Positions 26,564-35,680 of a stretch of 64,000 nt of DNA are shown here, in pieces. The DNA is from Shewanella sp. KX20019. GTDB lineage: Bacteria > Pseudomonadota > Gammaproteobacteria > Enterobacterales > Shewanellaceae. The translations under genes and the position numbers were made by a program. The stretch is from the NCBI RefSeq assembly GCF_016757755.1, contig NZ_CP068437.1, positions 4,154,001 to 4,218,000 on the forward strand. The letters run 5' to 3'. The notes under the pieces were generated by a model. That model had not been told where the DNA came from and made no database searches. It saw only the letters and a list, made by a program, of their open reading frames with translations. The stretch's first letter is position 1. Every line of letters starts with the position of its first letter.

Positions 26564-26794
26564 ATGGCAAAACATCGCCAAGTACAACCGCAGATAGAAC
26601 ATGAAAGTGGTCGCGGAGTCATTAAAGATAACGCGTTAAAGGCCATCGTCACCAGTACCCTGTTTCGAACACGGACTGAGAAACCTAAAAAAGGCAAAGG
26701 GTCTTATAACCGCAAACAGAAGGGGCAAAAGCTGAAGGGCTTAGCCCCTTTTGACTATCTGCGACAGGCATTTTTTTATAACCTGGCTCGCTAG
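26564..26794 (+). CDS. arfA: Alternative ribosome-rescue factor ArfA
   Basis: A 76-residue protein. The core VIKDNALKAIVTSTLFRTR and EKPKKGKGSYNRK match ArfA (E. coli: IKDNAIEALLHDPLF...KNKKGKGSYMRK). Known: ArfA recruits release factor 2 to ribosomes stalled on non-stop mRNA and backs up tmRNA. An AGGAG precedes the ATG. A terminator-like hairpin falls inside the coding region at codons 53-62 (listed separately). In E. coli, such a structure makes the arfA message end before its stop codon, so the full-length protein is only tagged and destroyed, and active truncated ArfA appears when tmRNA is lacking. The hydrophobic tail after it (FDYLRQAFFYNLAR) fits a degradation-prone C-terminus. Confidence 0.93.
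   Translation: MAKHRQVQPQIEHESGRGVIKDNALKAIVTSTLFRTRTEKPKKGKGSYNRKQKGQKLKGLAPFDYLRQAFFYNLAR
26720..26753 (+). promoter_or_regulatory. Hairpin inside arfA that should create a non-stop mRNA
   Basis: AAGGGGC (26720-26726) pairs with GCCCCTT (26744-26750), with an inner AAGC/GCTT pairing, followed by TTT. It lies about 40 bp before the arfA stop codon. Either intrinsic termination or RNase III cleavage here would give an mRNA without a stop codon, the known self-regulating design of arfA. Confidence 0.8.
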
Positions 26795-27248
26795 CTTTCC
26801 TCCTCCCTAAAACCTCATTAACACCTTCTATATATCTCGCGACACCCTCGCATAATGACTGTTTGCTTTGCCCTACAATAATCGACTATTGATTAAATCA
26901 GTGATTGTTGAATTTATCGGTTGACTACAGCGCGCAACAAATAGACTATCAGACCTTCGAGACACTAGATTCTACTGGGTAACATGACGCTTTTATTCAC
27001 CTCTATTTATACGCAAGTTAATTGCCTGACACTGCGACTCCTCGCCAGTGTGATGTGGCATTCTAGCTGCGCGGTAAATTGGGAATATAATCAATAGTTA
27101 GCCACTAGTTCTCGATTCCACACCGCAAGAGTCTGCAGCGCGGTGATGGATATTATCTCCTTTGCTCGCCCTTCTCTCCAGCGGTTCTAATTTAATCTGT
27201 ATGATTAGCCCAGGTCATTATTGATGACTAAGCAAAAGGAGTGTTGAG
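26795..27248. other. Intergenic region with no recognised feature
   Basis: 454 bp between arfA and the EamA transporter gene. I found no gene, terminator or repeat I could support. An AAAGGAGTGTTGAG ribosome site for the transporter lies at the 3' end. A CACCGC...GCGGTG inverted pair around 27120-27145 is the only notable symmetry. Confidence 0.4.
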
Positions 27249-28175
27249 ATGTCAGCTACAGCATTACCCAAGATGGTTCCAACGGCATTTTTGTCAGTGG
27301 TATTAATTTGGTCGACAACGCCGCTAGGTATTGTTTGGAGCAGTGAGTCGGTGCATCCCACCATGGCGGTATTACTGCGAATGCTAATTGCGTTGACCCT
27401 TGGGTCGCTGATCATACTGATTGCCCGAATTCGACTGCCATGGAATGCCACTGCCAGAAAGCTATATGCCGTATCATCCATCGGGATTGTTGGTGGTATG
27501 CTGTTGAGCTACTTTTCCGCCCGATACTTGCCCTCAAGCACCATGTCACTGATCTTTGGCTTATCGCCGTTGATCTCAGGCTTACTGGCACAGAAATTAC
27601 TGAATGAGCCCAAATTCGGCCCAATGCGCTTAGTGGCTTTAGCCATGGCATTTGTCGGACTTGGCATTGTATGCTCATCTAAGTTGTCACTGGCGAGTGA
27701 CAGCTGGATTGGGCTGATATTAATCTTGTCTGCGGTTAGTTTGTTTAGCTTAAGCGGCGTATTAATCAAAACGGTTAAAATCAACATACACCCTATTGCC
27801 AGTACCGTCGGTGCACTCATTTATTCAACACCTATGTTTGCTTTAGCGTGGTTACTATTTGATGGCACGATACCCTTTGAAACTTGGCAAACTCGTTCGC
27901 TGTTAGCAATCACTTACTTAGGGGTATTTGGTTCACTGATTGGCTTTATTTCCTACTTCTACATTTTGCAGCATCTTAACGCCAGCACGGTTGCGTTAGT
28001 GACCTTAATCACGCCAGTATTTGCGATAATGTTAGGTGCACAACTCAATGGTGAAACGATTACGTCAGCGCTAGTGATAGGGGCTGGTTTTGTACTAACG
28101 GGGCTAGCCTTGTATCAATTCGGTGACCAGTTACTGCATAAGTTTTGCAAAAAAGGCACCAGTGCTAGGCGTTGA
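27249..28175 (+). CDS. EamA-family drug/metabolite transporter
   Basis: A 308-residue protein with ten membrane helices in two EamA repeats: SVVLIWSTTPLGIVWSSE at the start, FGLSPLISGLLAQKLLNEPK closing repeat one, and VALVTLITPVFAIMLGAQLNGE closing repeat two. Known: the family exports metabolites, amino acids or drugs. Nothing here tells the substrate. AAAGGAG precedes the ATG. Stands alone; its 3' end is about 90 bp from a convergent gene. Confidence 0.82.
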   Translation: MSATALPKMVPTAFLSVVLIWSTTPLGIVWSSESVHPTMAVLLRMLIALTLGSLIILIARIRLPWNATARKLYAVSSIGIVGGMLLSYFSARYLPSSTMSLIFGLSPLISGLLAQKLLNEPKFGPMRLVALAMAFVGLGIVCSSKLSLASDSWIGLILILSAVSLFSLSGVLIKTVKINIHPIASTVGALIYSTPMFALAWLLFDGTIPFETWQTRSLLAITYLGVFGSLIGFISYFYILQHLNASTVALVTLITPVFAIMLGAQLNGETITSALVIGAGFVLTGLALYQFGDQLLHKFCKKGTSARR

Positions 28176-28267
28176 ACCACTGCTCTACACACTCTGCATA
28201 ATGACAACGAGCAGTAATGGCGACGAACATAACCATCAATGTCAGTCGCCGTTTTCAATGGCTGTTG

Positions 28268-29053
28268 CTACTGGTAAGTCTTGCCTTGGTGTTTAAGCCA
28301 ACCGCCAATATGTCGACCTTGTGGATCATGATGAGTCCAATGCACCACACCGCCGCGTTCGTTGTATTCATAAACCCCATAAAACGAGATGCTGTCACCT
28401 GTTTTTAAACTCTCTATTCTCGGTGCTAAATCGATGTTATGCGCAATCAACAGGGTCTGACCGTTGGCCAGCGTAACGATAAACCGCTGGTGACGACTGC
28501 CTTTAGTGTCGTCAGCTAACAGCCGAGTCACAACGCCGCGACTTTGTACCTGTATGCCACTTTGCTGCTGCAAAAATGCCTGGCTTATTCGTAGTTCATC
28601 TGCAGCGACAGCTGTTGATATCAATGCAGAGGAGCCATAAGTAGTAACAGAACTACTTGGAGCAACCGTCGGTGCGACGACACGGTTATAGACAAAACTG
28701 GCAATCGCCAACACTACCAGCATTATCGCAATACGGTATAACACCCCTTTTATCGGGCTATTACTTAGCGCTTGCTTGTGGTTAGATTGGTTTGAATGGC
28801 TCTTGACTGCGCAGCCTTTAACACTAGCGTCAACGCCCTCTATCCGCGCTGCAAATGCTCGTTGCTTACCATCGGCTTGCGTCTCTATTTGAAAATACAG
28901 CACATCGCCAACTAAGGGTCGCCTGACCATATGTTGCAGCGCTGACATATGAATAAATACATCATTATCCGCTTGCGTGTTTGCTACTCGAATAAAGCCA
29001 TAGCCTTTACTATCATTCCAACGAATTAACTGTCCCTTATTAATCACAAGCAT
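28268..29053 (-). CDS. Cold-shock domain / TM / DUF3465 fusion protein
   Basis: A 261-residue protein with three parts. Residues 1-75 are a cold-shock domain with both RNA-binding motifs (KGYGFI at 16-21, DVFIHMS at 31-37). Residues about 104-123 form a membrane helix (VLYRIAIMLVVLAIASFVYN). Residues about 150-261 match the DUF3465 pattern (GVVTRLLADDTKGSRHQRFI, LIAHNIDLAPRI, GVYEYNERGGVVHWTHHDP), an OB-like domain otherwise seen in exported proteins. The gene overlaps the end of the RNase D-like exonuclease gene by 10 bp, so the two are translated together. CSD fused to DUF1294 is common; CSD fused to DUF3465 is much less familiar. The topology puts an RNA-binding domain on the inner membrane face and DUF3465 in the periplasm (inference). 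Confidence 0.75.
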   Translation of the reverse strand: MLVINKGQLIRWNDSKGYGFIRVANTQADNDVFIHMSALQHMVRRPLVGDVLYFQIETQADGKQRAFAARIEGVDASVKGCAVKSHSNQSNHKQALSNSPIKGVLYRIAIMLVVLAIASFVYNRVVAPTVAPSSSVTTYGSSALISTAVAADELRISQAFLQQQSGIQVQSRGVVTRLLADDTKGSRHQRFIVTLANGQTLLIAHNIDLAPRIESLKTGDSISFYGVYEYNERGGVVHWTHHDPQGRHIGGWLKHQGKTYQ

Positions 29054-29958
29054 CCCTCTGCTAAAAAACGTTGCTGTACTGATTTAGGCCATAAGGCTTG
29101 ATAGATATTCAGTTGCTCAAACAAGGCATGATAAATGTCCAATGCGGCTAAGGCATCGCCTGCTGCGTAATTAACCTGCTCCTCTGATAATGGCTTATTC
29201 AATGGAATAGCCCAGTTAGACAGTGTTACCCGCTTACTTTTAGGCAGTTTAAGTGCCAATACTGTCGCTGCCATCTGCACCGTGCCCATCTGCTTTGCAG
29301 CGCCTAGCTGATTCATTAACCAATTGAGATCAAGTATGGGGTTAAGCACGATACCGAAATCTCGCTTCATCGAATTGATGTCACTACGTAGGCCAATACC
29401 CACCTTAGTAATATTTGACTGCTCAGCTAGCACTTCTGCAAGTGCCGCCTTAAAGGGCACTATATTAGTGCCGACCATTCTAAACAGATAACAGTGGCTA
29501 GTGGTCGCTATTTGAATTAGCGAGATAGGATTGCTATTACGGCGACCTTTTTCGAAGCTAGCGGCAGTTTCAGTATCAAACCCAACCCATTTTTGAGCCT
29601 TAATATCATCAATCGCTACCCCTAAAGAATCAGTAGTCACTATGACGATTTGACGCGAAGTGCCATTTAAACGCTCTGATACGCTTTGAGTATTCTCGAT
29701 ACGATAATCACTTAAGCGCGCAACATCTCTATCGCTCATGCGGCAAATCAGATGCGTTCGTAGCAACAGCCAATCAAGTTTCTGCTGGTTCTGTTCATTG
29801 GTAATGGAGGTTAAAAATACTTGTTCAGCACTTTCCATTGCAGCGAAATAAGCATCCGCTTGCACACCGAGCGCTTGCCTAATTAGCACCGACTTTTCTG
29901 TTGCTAACCCAAATTTATATAAGCTCATGCTGTGTTTCTCAACGCTGTTAATCGCCAT
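29044..29958 (-). CDS. RNase D-like 3'-5' exonuclease (DEDDy)
   Basis: A 304-residue protein (a start at the ATG for Met11 is also possible). Residues about 105-285 form a DEDDy exonuclease domain: WVGFDTET (Asp128, Glu130), KVGIGLRSDINSM (Asp193) and VNYAAGDALAALDIY (Tyr264, Asp268), so the catalytic set is complete. The HRDC domains of true RNase D are absent, and the N-terminal 100 residues are unassigned. Known relatives trim RNA or DNA 3' ends. Overlap with the cold-shock fusion gene suggests the two products work on the same RNA. Confidence 0.82.
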   Translation of the reverse strand: MAINSVEKHSMSLYKFGLATEKSVLIRQALGVQADAYFAAMESAEQVFLTSITNEQNQQKLDWLLLRTHLICRMSDRDVARLSDYRIENTQSVSERLNGTSRQIVIVTTDSLGVAIDDIKAQKWVGFDTETAASFEKGRRNSNPISLIQIATTSHCYLFRMVGTNIVPFKAALAEVLAEQSNITKVGIGLRSDINSMKRDFGIVLNPILDLNWLMNQLGAAKQMGTVQMAATVLALKLPKSKRVTLSNWAIPLNKPLSEEQVNYAAGDALAALDIYHALFEQLNIYQALWPKSVQQRFLAEGCL

Positions 29959-30061
29959 TTGCCTAGGATATCTCTTGCCGAATCATAACGCGAAATCCCC
30001 CCTTATTGCTTAATAAAATCCAACTGTTAGTATCGAATGCGTCTAATACAATAACAATAAG

Positions 30062-31741
30062 ATGCCGAAAACCATGAAAAAGATGAATAAATGGATTTAT
30101 CCAGCCCTATTGGCGTTGAGCTCTAGTGCTCATGCCCAAACCACCTTAATTAAAAATGTAAATGGCTATACCACCGACAAAGGCCAACTTGTTTCGTTTC
30201 ACTCAATTGAGCTTAAAGATGACACGGTGATGCGCCTTTATAGTGATCAGCAAAAACCAAAACACGGCAGCGCCATGCGCACGATTGATGCTGAGGGTAA
30301 AACCATGCTGCCGGGTTTAATCGATGCTCACGGACACGTACTCGGTTGGGGGCTCAACTTAATGCGTACCAATCTTCGTGGAAGCGTGTCAGAAGCTGAA
30401 GCAGTAGAGCGAACCATTGAATTTCGGAAGCTAAACCCAGAGTTGGCTTGGGTACAGGGGCGCGGCTGGAACCAAGTACTGTGGCCAAGTAAAACGTTCC
30501 CGACCGCAGCCACACTTGATAAGCATTTTCCAGATACCCCCGTATGGTTAAGGCGAGTTGACGGACATGCAGGCTGGGCCAATAGCGCCGCGATGAAACT
30601 TGCAGGGATCAGCAAAGACAGTAAAGCACCATCAGGCGGTGAGATCATCCGCACCGCAGATGGCGAGCCCAGTGGTGTATTTATCGATAACGCCATGGGT
30701 CTTATTAGTCAGGCCATTCCAGCGTTGAGTGTTAGCGAACAAGAAACGGTACTTAAAGCGGCAATGAACGACTTAGCCCGATTAGGACTCACCAGTGTTC
30801 ATGATGCAGGCGTGGGCAGTAATACTATTAGTGCCTATAAAAATTTAGCCGATAGAGATGAGATGCCTATTCGGGTGTATGGCATGGTCGCGGCTGGCGA
30901 TAGTCAGTTCAGCAGCATTATGAGTAAGGGGCCATACCATCACAAATCACAGAAGCTGGATTTTAGCAGCGTTAAGATCTCCGCCGATGGTGCTTTAGGT
31001 AGCCGAGGGGCGGCATTAATCGAAGATTATTCAGATCTCCACGGACACAAGGGCTTGCTACTCCATAGCGACCAGCAACTTAACAGCTATATGCTAACGG
31101 CTATGCAAGCGGGGTTTCAGGTCAACACCCATGCCATTGGCGATCATGCTAATAAACTGGTGTTAGATTCTTATGAAGCCCTCATAAAACTAACCAATAG
31201 CAAGCCACTGCGCCATCGTGTTGAGCATGCGCAGATATTGCGTCTTGAGGATATCCCACGTTTTGCCGAACTTGGAGTTATTGCATCAATGCAAGCAACA
31301 CATGCCACTAGCGACAAAAACATGGCGGAAGATAGAGTAGGACCAGATAGAATAAAAGGCGCTTACGCGTGGCAAAAACTGCTTAACGCCAATGCCGTTA
31401 TCGCCGCGGGTTCGGACTTCCCAGTAGAATCAGCAAATCCTTTCTTTGGTCTGCATGCCTCTGTAACACGCCAAGATCATGACAACAAACCACTGCTAGG
31501 CTGGTATCCAGACCAAAGCATGACGATGGCCCAAGCACTCAGTAGTTTTACTTCTGCAGCGGCGTACTCAGCCCATCAAGAGAATAAAATTGGTCACTTG
31601 GCATCAGGAATGAAAGCTGACTTTATCTTAATTGATCGCGACGTTATTAAGGGTAATCCAACTCAAATATGGCAGGCTCAAGTGCTGCAAACCTGGGTTG
31701 ATGGCCGAGTGGTCTTTAATATCGCAGATAAGCAGCCCTAA
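30062..31741 (+). CDS. Exported YtcJ-like amidohydrolase
   Basis: A 559-residue protein. A signal peptide (MNKWIYPALLALSSSAHA, cleaved before Gln) sends it to the periplasm. It belongs to the amidohydrolase-3 group: MLPGLIDAHGHVLGWG with the HxH metal pair (His90, His92), FQVNTHAIGDHAN, RHRVEHAQ and AAGSDFPVES supply the remaining metal and acid/base residues. Known: these zinc/iron enzymes hydrolyse amides and related C-N bonds; the substrate of this branch is not known. Monocistronic, followed by a clear terminator. Confidence 0.82.
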   Translation: MPKTMKKMNKWIYPALLALSSSAHAQTTLIKNVNGYTTDKGQLVSFHSIELKDDTVMRLYSDQQKPKHGSAMRTIDAEGKTMLPGLIDAHGHVLGWGLNLMRTNLRGSVSEAEAVERTIEFRKLNPELAWVQGRGWNQVLWPSKTFPTAATLDKHFPDTPVWLRRVDGHAGWANSAAMKLAGISKDSKAPSGGEIIRTADGEPSGVFIDNAMGLISQAIPALSVSEQETVLKAAMNDLARLGLTSVHDAGVGSNTISAYKNLADRDEMPIRVYGMVAAGDSQFSSIMSKGPYHHKSQKLDFSSVKISADGALGSRGAALIEDYSDLHGHKGLLLHSDQQLNSYMLTAMQAGFQVNTHAIGDHANKLVLDSYEALIKLTNSKPLRHRVEHAQILRLEDIPRFAELGVIASMQATHATSDKNMAEDRVGPDRIKGAYAWQKLLNANAVIAAGSDFPVESANPFFGLHASVTRQDHDNKPLLGWYPDQSMTMAQALSSFTSAAAYSAHQENKIGHLASGMKADFILIDRDVIKGNPTQIWQAQVLQTWVDGRVVFNIADKQP

Positions 31742-31776
31742 GCTAAAGTGAATGGTTAGCCATTAGCTATCAATCG

Positions 31777-31803
31777 AAAGGCGAGCACGACTGCTCGCCT
31801 TTT
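31777..31803 (+). terminator. Intrinsic terminator of the amidohydrolase gene
   Basis: An 11-bp perfect stem (31777-31787 with 31792-31802), loop CGAC, followed by a short T run. About 35 bp past the amidohydrolase stop. Confidence 0.85.
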
Positions 31804-31967
31804 ACTCTCACGTTATTGCAGTTCGTTCACGATAGCTATGTTATGTTGCCTAGTTCATTAACAAAATGATAACCTAGCTCATTGATTTTTTAGGTACTCG
31901 CATTAAGCACAGAATCAAAGTGAAGGCACTAGGCCACGGATAGTTTTAAGTTAAGGATAAGCACGAG

Positions 31968-32474
31968 ATGATAGTGGCGTTATCGGCACTACTGATGAGC
32001 TTAGTCACCACAGTGGTCGGCATATACTCTGCGACGATAGATAGAGCATACGCCCGGACATCGGTTTGACCTAGATTAGAAATATTTCGTAGTTTCAGTA
32101 ACGAAGGTTTCAACTACGGAGTCAGCAACAATGGTACTGGTCCCGCCATCATCAAATACGCCGCTTTGACCTATCAATCTAAACCAATTCAAACCTGGGA
32201 CGATATTCCCGCCATACCGACTTTTACCCAGTCGCATATCGGCAGCCGCATTCTTCCAGCAGAAGACGTTATCCAGCCACTTGCATATCGAGGTAAGCAG
32301 TCTAAAAAGTTCTTAGCTATAGATAACGATGTGCGAATAAGCCTGTGCTACTGCTCTATTTATGACCAGTGCTGGTTAACTGACCGAGAAAAAGATCCGT
32401 TGCCGATAGATGAATGCGAAATAGCAAAACGCACCGCTTTCAGCAATAGCCTAAAGACACATCCATCAGATTAG
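31968..32474 (+). pseudogene. Membrane-anchored hypothetical protein gene broken by an in-frame TGA
   Basis: ATG at 31968 (AAGGAT upstream) opens a frame for a membrane-anchored protein: a helix in residues 1-22, then DRAYARTSV. The frame is cut by TGA at 32067-32069 (codon 34) and continues without shift as PRLEIFRSFSNEGF, NYGVSNNGTGPAII and on to a stop at 32472-32474. The two parts make one coherent protein of about 168 residues. Related-looking proteins have SVWP-type sequence at this point, so TGG (Trp) to TGA is the likely change (inference). The downstream part could restart only at poor sites such as TTG at 32166. The 3' end overlaps the convergent pirin gene by 4 bp. Confidence 0.75.
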
Positions 32475-33325
32475 GTTGAGGGGATATCACCGAAACGACC
32501 ATTTTGATAATCATCAATAGCTTGGCGGATCTCAGCTTGGCTATTCATCACAAAAGGCCCCATATGCACGATATCCTCTTTTATCGGAGTGCCCGCAAAT
32601 AACAGCATGCCCGCCCCCTCAATTGTTGCAGTAAGCCGTAACGCCGCTTTTGCATCAAGTAGCAATAATTGCTGTGGGTTATAAATTTGCCCTGTGTCAC
32701 TGGTTAATTGCCCTGCATAGAGGTAAATGCCGACAAACTGATGTTGCTTCAATGTCAGTTCCGCACTGCCATTGGCATCAAGTACCAAGTCTGCTATTTC
32801 AGCTTTACCCGCAAGTTCTTGAATCGGAGCCGCTGCTGTTTGTCCTGCAAAATTCCAATTCCCCGCCAACGCTCGTAACTTGGCACCATGGCTATTGCTG
32901 ATTTCGGGGATCGGCGTATTAGTTGTATCTTGATAGCGCGCTGGGCGCATTTTTTCACTGGCGGGCATGTTAAGCCAGATTTGAAATCCATGCAGCCCTG
33001 CATCGCTATCGGCTAACGGCATCTCAGAGTGGATCACTCCGCTGCCGGTACTCATCCACTGCACGTCACCCGCCTGTATTGCTTTAACGTTTCCGAGCTG
33101 ATCTTTATGCTCCATACCGCCTTTTAAAATATAGGAAAAAGTTTCAATACCACGATGTGGATGCGGCGGAAAGCCACCAATATAGTCCGCTTTATCATCA
33201 GACTTGAGTTCATCAATCATCAGAAATGGGTCGAAATGGCGATGGGTAAAGTCGGCAACGCGAGAAATATTAACCCCGTCGCCATCCATGGTGCGATGTG
33301 CTTTATGTTGGCTGATTATGTTCAT
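32471..33325 (-). CDS. Pirin-family protein
   Basis: A 284-residue bicupin. FPPHPHRGIETFSYILKGGM carries His55 and His57, and GSGVIHSEMP carries His99 and Glu101. The four metal ligands sit at the spacing found in human pirin (56, 58, 101, 103). Known: pirins bind Fe or another metal; some are quercetin 2,3-dioxygenases, others regulate metabolism or redox. No further clue to activity. Probably monocistronic, divergent to nothing close; its 3' end overlaps the neighbouring pseudogene by 4 bp. Confidence 0.9.
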   Translation of the reverse strand: MNIISQHKAHRTMDGDGVNISRVADFTHRHFDPFLMIDELKSDDKADYIGGFPPHPHRGIETFSYILKGGMEHKDQLGNVKAIQAGDVQWMSTGSGVIHSEMPLADSDAGLHGFQIWLNMPASEKMRPARYQDTTNTPIPEISNSHGAKLRALAGNWNFAGQTAAAPIQELAGKAEIADLVLDANGSAELTLKQHQFVGIYLYAGQLTSDTGQIYNPQQLLLLDAKAALRLTATIEGAGMLLFAGTPIKEDIVHMGPFVMNSQAEIRQAIDDYQNGRFGDIPST

Positions 33326-33460
33326 CTGTTTCGCCTAAATGGTTATCAATAAGGCAAGGTTAACAAGCAGTGATTAGAATGAATAACACGAAATATGGCA
33401 GTATTCATTCTAATAATACGAAAGAAATAACCAATACATCGCTGAAAATAGATGCAGTTC

Positions 33461-34789
33461 TTAAAATGGGTGATCGACCATAACCCAGCCATTAGTGGCT
33501 TCATCAGAATGTGCAATATCAAAGCGGATCACTAGGCCAGCTGTTAATGCTCTTAACGACAATCCATAATCAACCTTAAGATCAGACAGTAATGTGCTGG
33601 CAGTATATTCAGGTGCAACCCTACCCGCCTCCACAAAGCCCACCACTTGAAACCAATCTAACCTTAAGAACTTTAGCCAATTTATATCTTCAATCGGATT
33701 ATATTTTAAGGTGTAACGGTACTCGGCACTGGTATAGATGGCGGCTTTATCGTGAAAGCGATTCTGATCGAAACCTCGCATACGGTAGAAGCCCCCTAAC
33801 GTCGCGCCTTCATTGTAGGGTGCATTATTAGTGACTTGTCGTCCGCCAAGACTGTCATACTCAACCTCCCATGATGGCGAGTAGCCCGTCCAAAAGTTAA
33901 GCGCTAGTATTCGCTGACTGGCATAATCTGACTCTCCGAATGAAAAGTACTTACTCATATCGAGGTTTATAAAGGTCCACTCGTGATCGGAGTCCAACCA
34001 TGCGGCATCATGAGAAACTGATAAATACTGGCTGCTTCCCATTGATGGGTTAACCGAAAAGTCAGTATTGTCGTATAAGATCCCCAGCTCCACAGCGTGG
34101 ATGGTGCCATCAAGCTCCTCGTCGACGAACTCAAAACTCTGATAACGATTGAACTGTCTTAATACGAGGACGGTTGCACCACTCTCTAGTGGGTTCCAGC
34201 TTTCGCCACCACTGGGCTCAGACACCAATAAGCCATTTTTAAGCTTGTACTCAACCATGCCCTTATCTTTAGTTGCACCGATTGGCAGCGCATACTCGAG
34301 CTTTATATCGAACCAGTTTGATGAACCATCGGCTTCTAAAAACTGCATGTTTGTTGAATCATTACTGCCTGGAAGTGGCGTGCCTTTGGGAATAAACTCT
34401 TGCCCCGCACCAGCATAAGCACGCTGATCAGGATAGTAACCGAGAAAACCATAGGTACTCAAAAAGAAGCGCTCTGTCTTTGGTAGTTTAAAATTCCAAA
34501 CACCCAGACCGATACCTTTGCTCACATCGCCACCAAACACAGTGCCGCCAATCGTCATCTGATCTTGGAAGTAGCCACTGAGCATGCCTCCCAGACCAAT
34601 GTTGAGCCCCATAGAGTCGGAGCTAAACAGATAAGGCAAAAGTAGTTTTTCTTTGACGTTATCTGGTGTCTCAGCCCTATCGATTGAGGTTTTCACATTA
34701 GCAGCTGGCGCTGAAATTGCGATATGAGGTAGTAATGCGAGTGCAAAAATACCGCGGTAAAACGCGCTAACATTGGTTTTTAAAGCCAT
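33461..34789 (-). CDS. BamA/TamA-family outer-membrane barrel protein
   Basis: A 442-residue protein with a signal peptide (cleaved near ISA-APA) and no visible POTRA repeats. The C-terminal half has the surface-antigen (D15) barrel pattern, with GATLGGFYRMRGFDQNRF containing the RGF motif of BamA/TamA, and it ends in aromatic Phe (VMVDHPF). Known: full-length family members insert or export proteins at the outer membrane. Barrel-only members like this have less certain roles, some linked to lipases or exported enzymes. Monocistronic. Confidence 0.8.
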   Translation of the reverse strand: MALKTNVSAFYRGIFALALLPHIAISAPAANVKTSIDRAETPDNVKEKLLLPYLFSSDSMGLNIGLGGMLSGYFQDQMTIGGTVFGGDVSKGIGLGVWNFKLPKTERFFLSTYGFLGYYPDQRAYAGAGQEFIPKGTPLPGSNDSTNMQFLEADGSSNWFDIKLEYALPIGATKDKGMVEYKLKNGLLVSEPSGGESWNPLESGATVLVLRQFNRYQSFEFVDEELDGTIHAVELGILYDNTDFSVNPSMGSSQYLSVSHDAAWLDSDHEWTFINLDMSKYFSFGESDYASQRILALNFWTGYSPSWEVEYDSLGGRQVTNNAPYNEGATLGGFYRMRGFDQNRFHDKAAIYTSAEYRYTLKYNPIEDINWLKFLRLDWFQVVGFVEAGRVAPEYTASTLLSDLKVDYGLSLRALTAGLVIRFDIAHSDEATNGWVMVDHPF

Positions 34790-35097
34790 TTAATTCCCCA
34801 ATTCAATAATGCGTTAGACACGCCAAAATCAGTGTGCTGTACTCACAATACACATGCATACCGATTAAACAAAACAGCATCAATAAAACAATAAAATTGC
34901 AGCGACTGCTATCTTACGAATGAGCAAACTACGTAAAGTATTTATTAGAGCATGTAACTAATAGTTCATGATAGACAGGTCGTAAACTACGATTGTGATA
35001 AATTGCACCATTAATTAATCTTGAAATAACTGGCTGGTTTCGAAGCAAGTAATGACAGCTATACTCATTAGTATCCTTAAGAAATGGAACAAAACTG
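34790..35097. other. AT-rich intergenic region, divergent promoters
   Basis: 308 bp between the BamA-like gene (minus) and the small secreted-protein gene (plus). It presumably holds both promoters. A 70-codon minus-strand frame here has no protein-like features and overlaps the secreted-protein start. No repeat or RNA gene seen. Confidence 0.4.
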
Positions 35098-35496
35098 ATG
35101 GCTAGAAAAAGACTAATGCTGCTGATATTGCTTTTCTGCACTGCATTTACACTCGTAAATGCAACTGCTGCAACACCTCCTGCGGGGAGCCATAATGGTC
35201 AATTGATTATTCAATCAGGTCAAGTAATGGCGTGGGAACAATCGAGCCAGCAATGGCTGACGGTGGAAAAATTTTGGCAGCACTGGGCTGACTCCCGTGG
35301 TGGCCTTACTTGGGGAAGCAGTGAAACTTACCCCGCCTATGAGCAAGTTAAAGAGCGAGATACCTTCCTGATAGAACTAAAAGGAGGCACTTGCATGATG
35401 GAGTTCTGGCATAGCCGCTGGCGTAGGGCTAACGATGTTCGCCGTTGGGACGATGCTTTTAATGACTACTCTGCTTGCCCGCATGTTTTCGAGTAA
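35098..35496 (+). CDS. Small secreted hypothetical protein
   Basis: A 132-residue protein with a signal peptide (KRLMLLILLFCTAFTLVNA, cleavage near TAA). The mature part of about 105 residues is rich in Trp (at least eight), with WLTVEKFWQHWADSRGGLTW and MEFWHSRWRRANDVRRWDD, and two cysteines (GTCMME, SACPHV) that could form one disulfide. No family recognised. The aromatic-rich surface hints at carbohydrate or peptidoglycan binding, but this is speculation. It stands alone upstream of the duplicated flippase-like genes. Confidence 0.65.
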   Translation: MARKRLMLLILLFCTAFTLVNATAATPPAGSHNGQLIIQSGQVMAWEQSSQQWLTVEKFWQHWADSRGGLTWGSSETYPAYEQVKERDTFLIELKGGTCMMEFWHSRWRRANDVRRWDDAFNDYSACPHVFE

Positions 35497-35680
35497 AAGA
35501 GTAACGCTTGAGATTTAGTGAGTCTTAATGGCCACTTTCAGTGGCTAAGGTAATACATTTTCAGTAGTTTCCAACAAGATCACAGCTTGAATTAAAACTT
35601 CTGATGTCCTTTCAATTGTCACGTAATATTTATCACTTCTATCGCAAATCTCTCTTTGCTTCCAGTGAGTTAAGTTTACT

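Noticed and set aside
32067..32069. Selenocysteine codon (TGA) in the 32-kb gene
   Set aside because: No clear SECIS-like stem-loop directly after it and the protein has no redox context; a Trp-to-stop mutation is simpler.
34929..35141. 70-codon minus-strand frame
   Set aside because: Overlaps the start of the secreted protein, has no ribosome site and no protein-like features.
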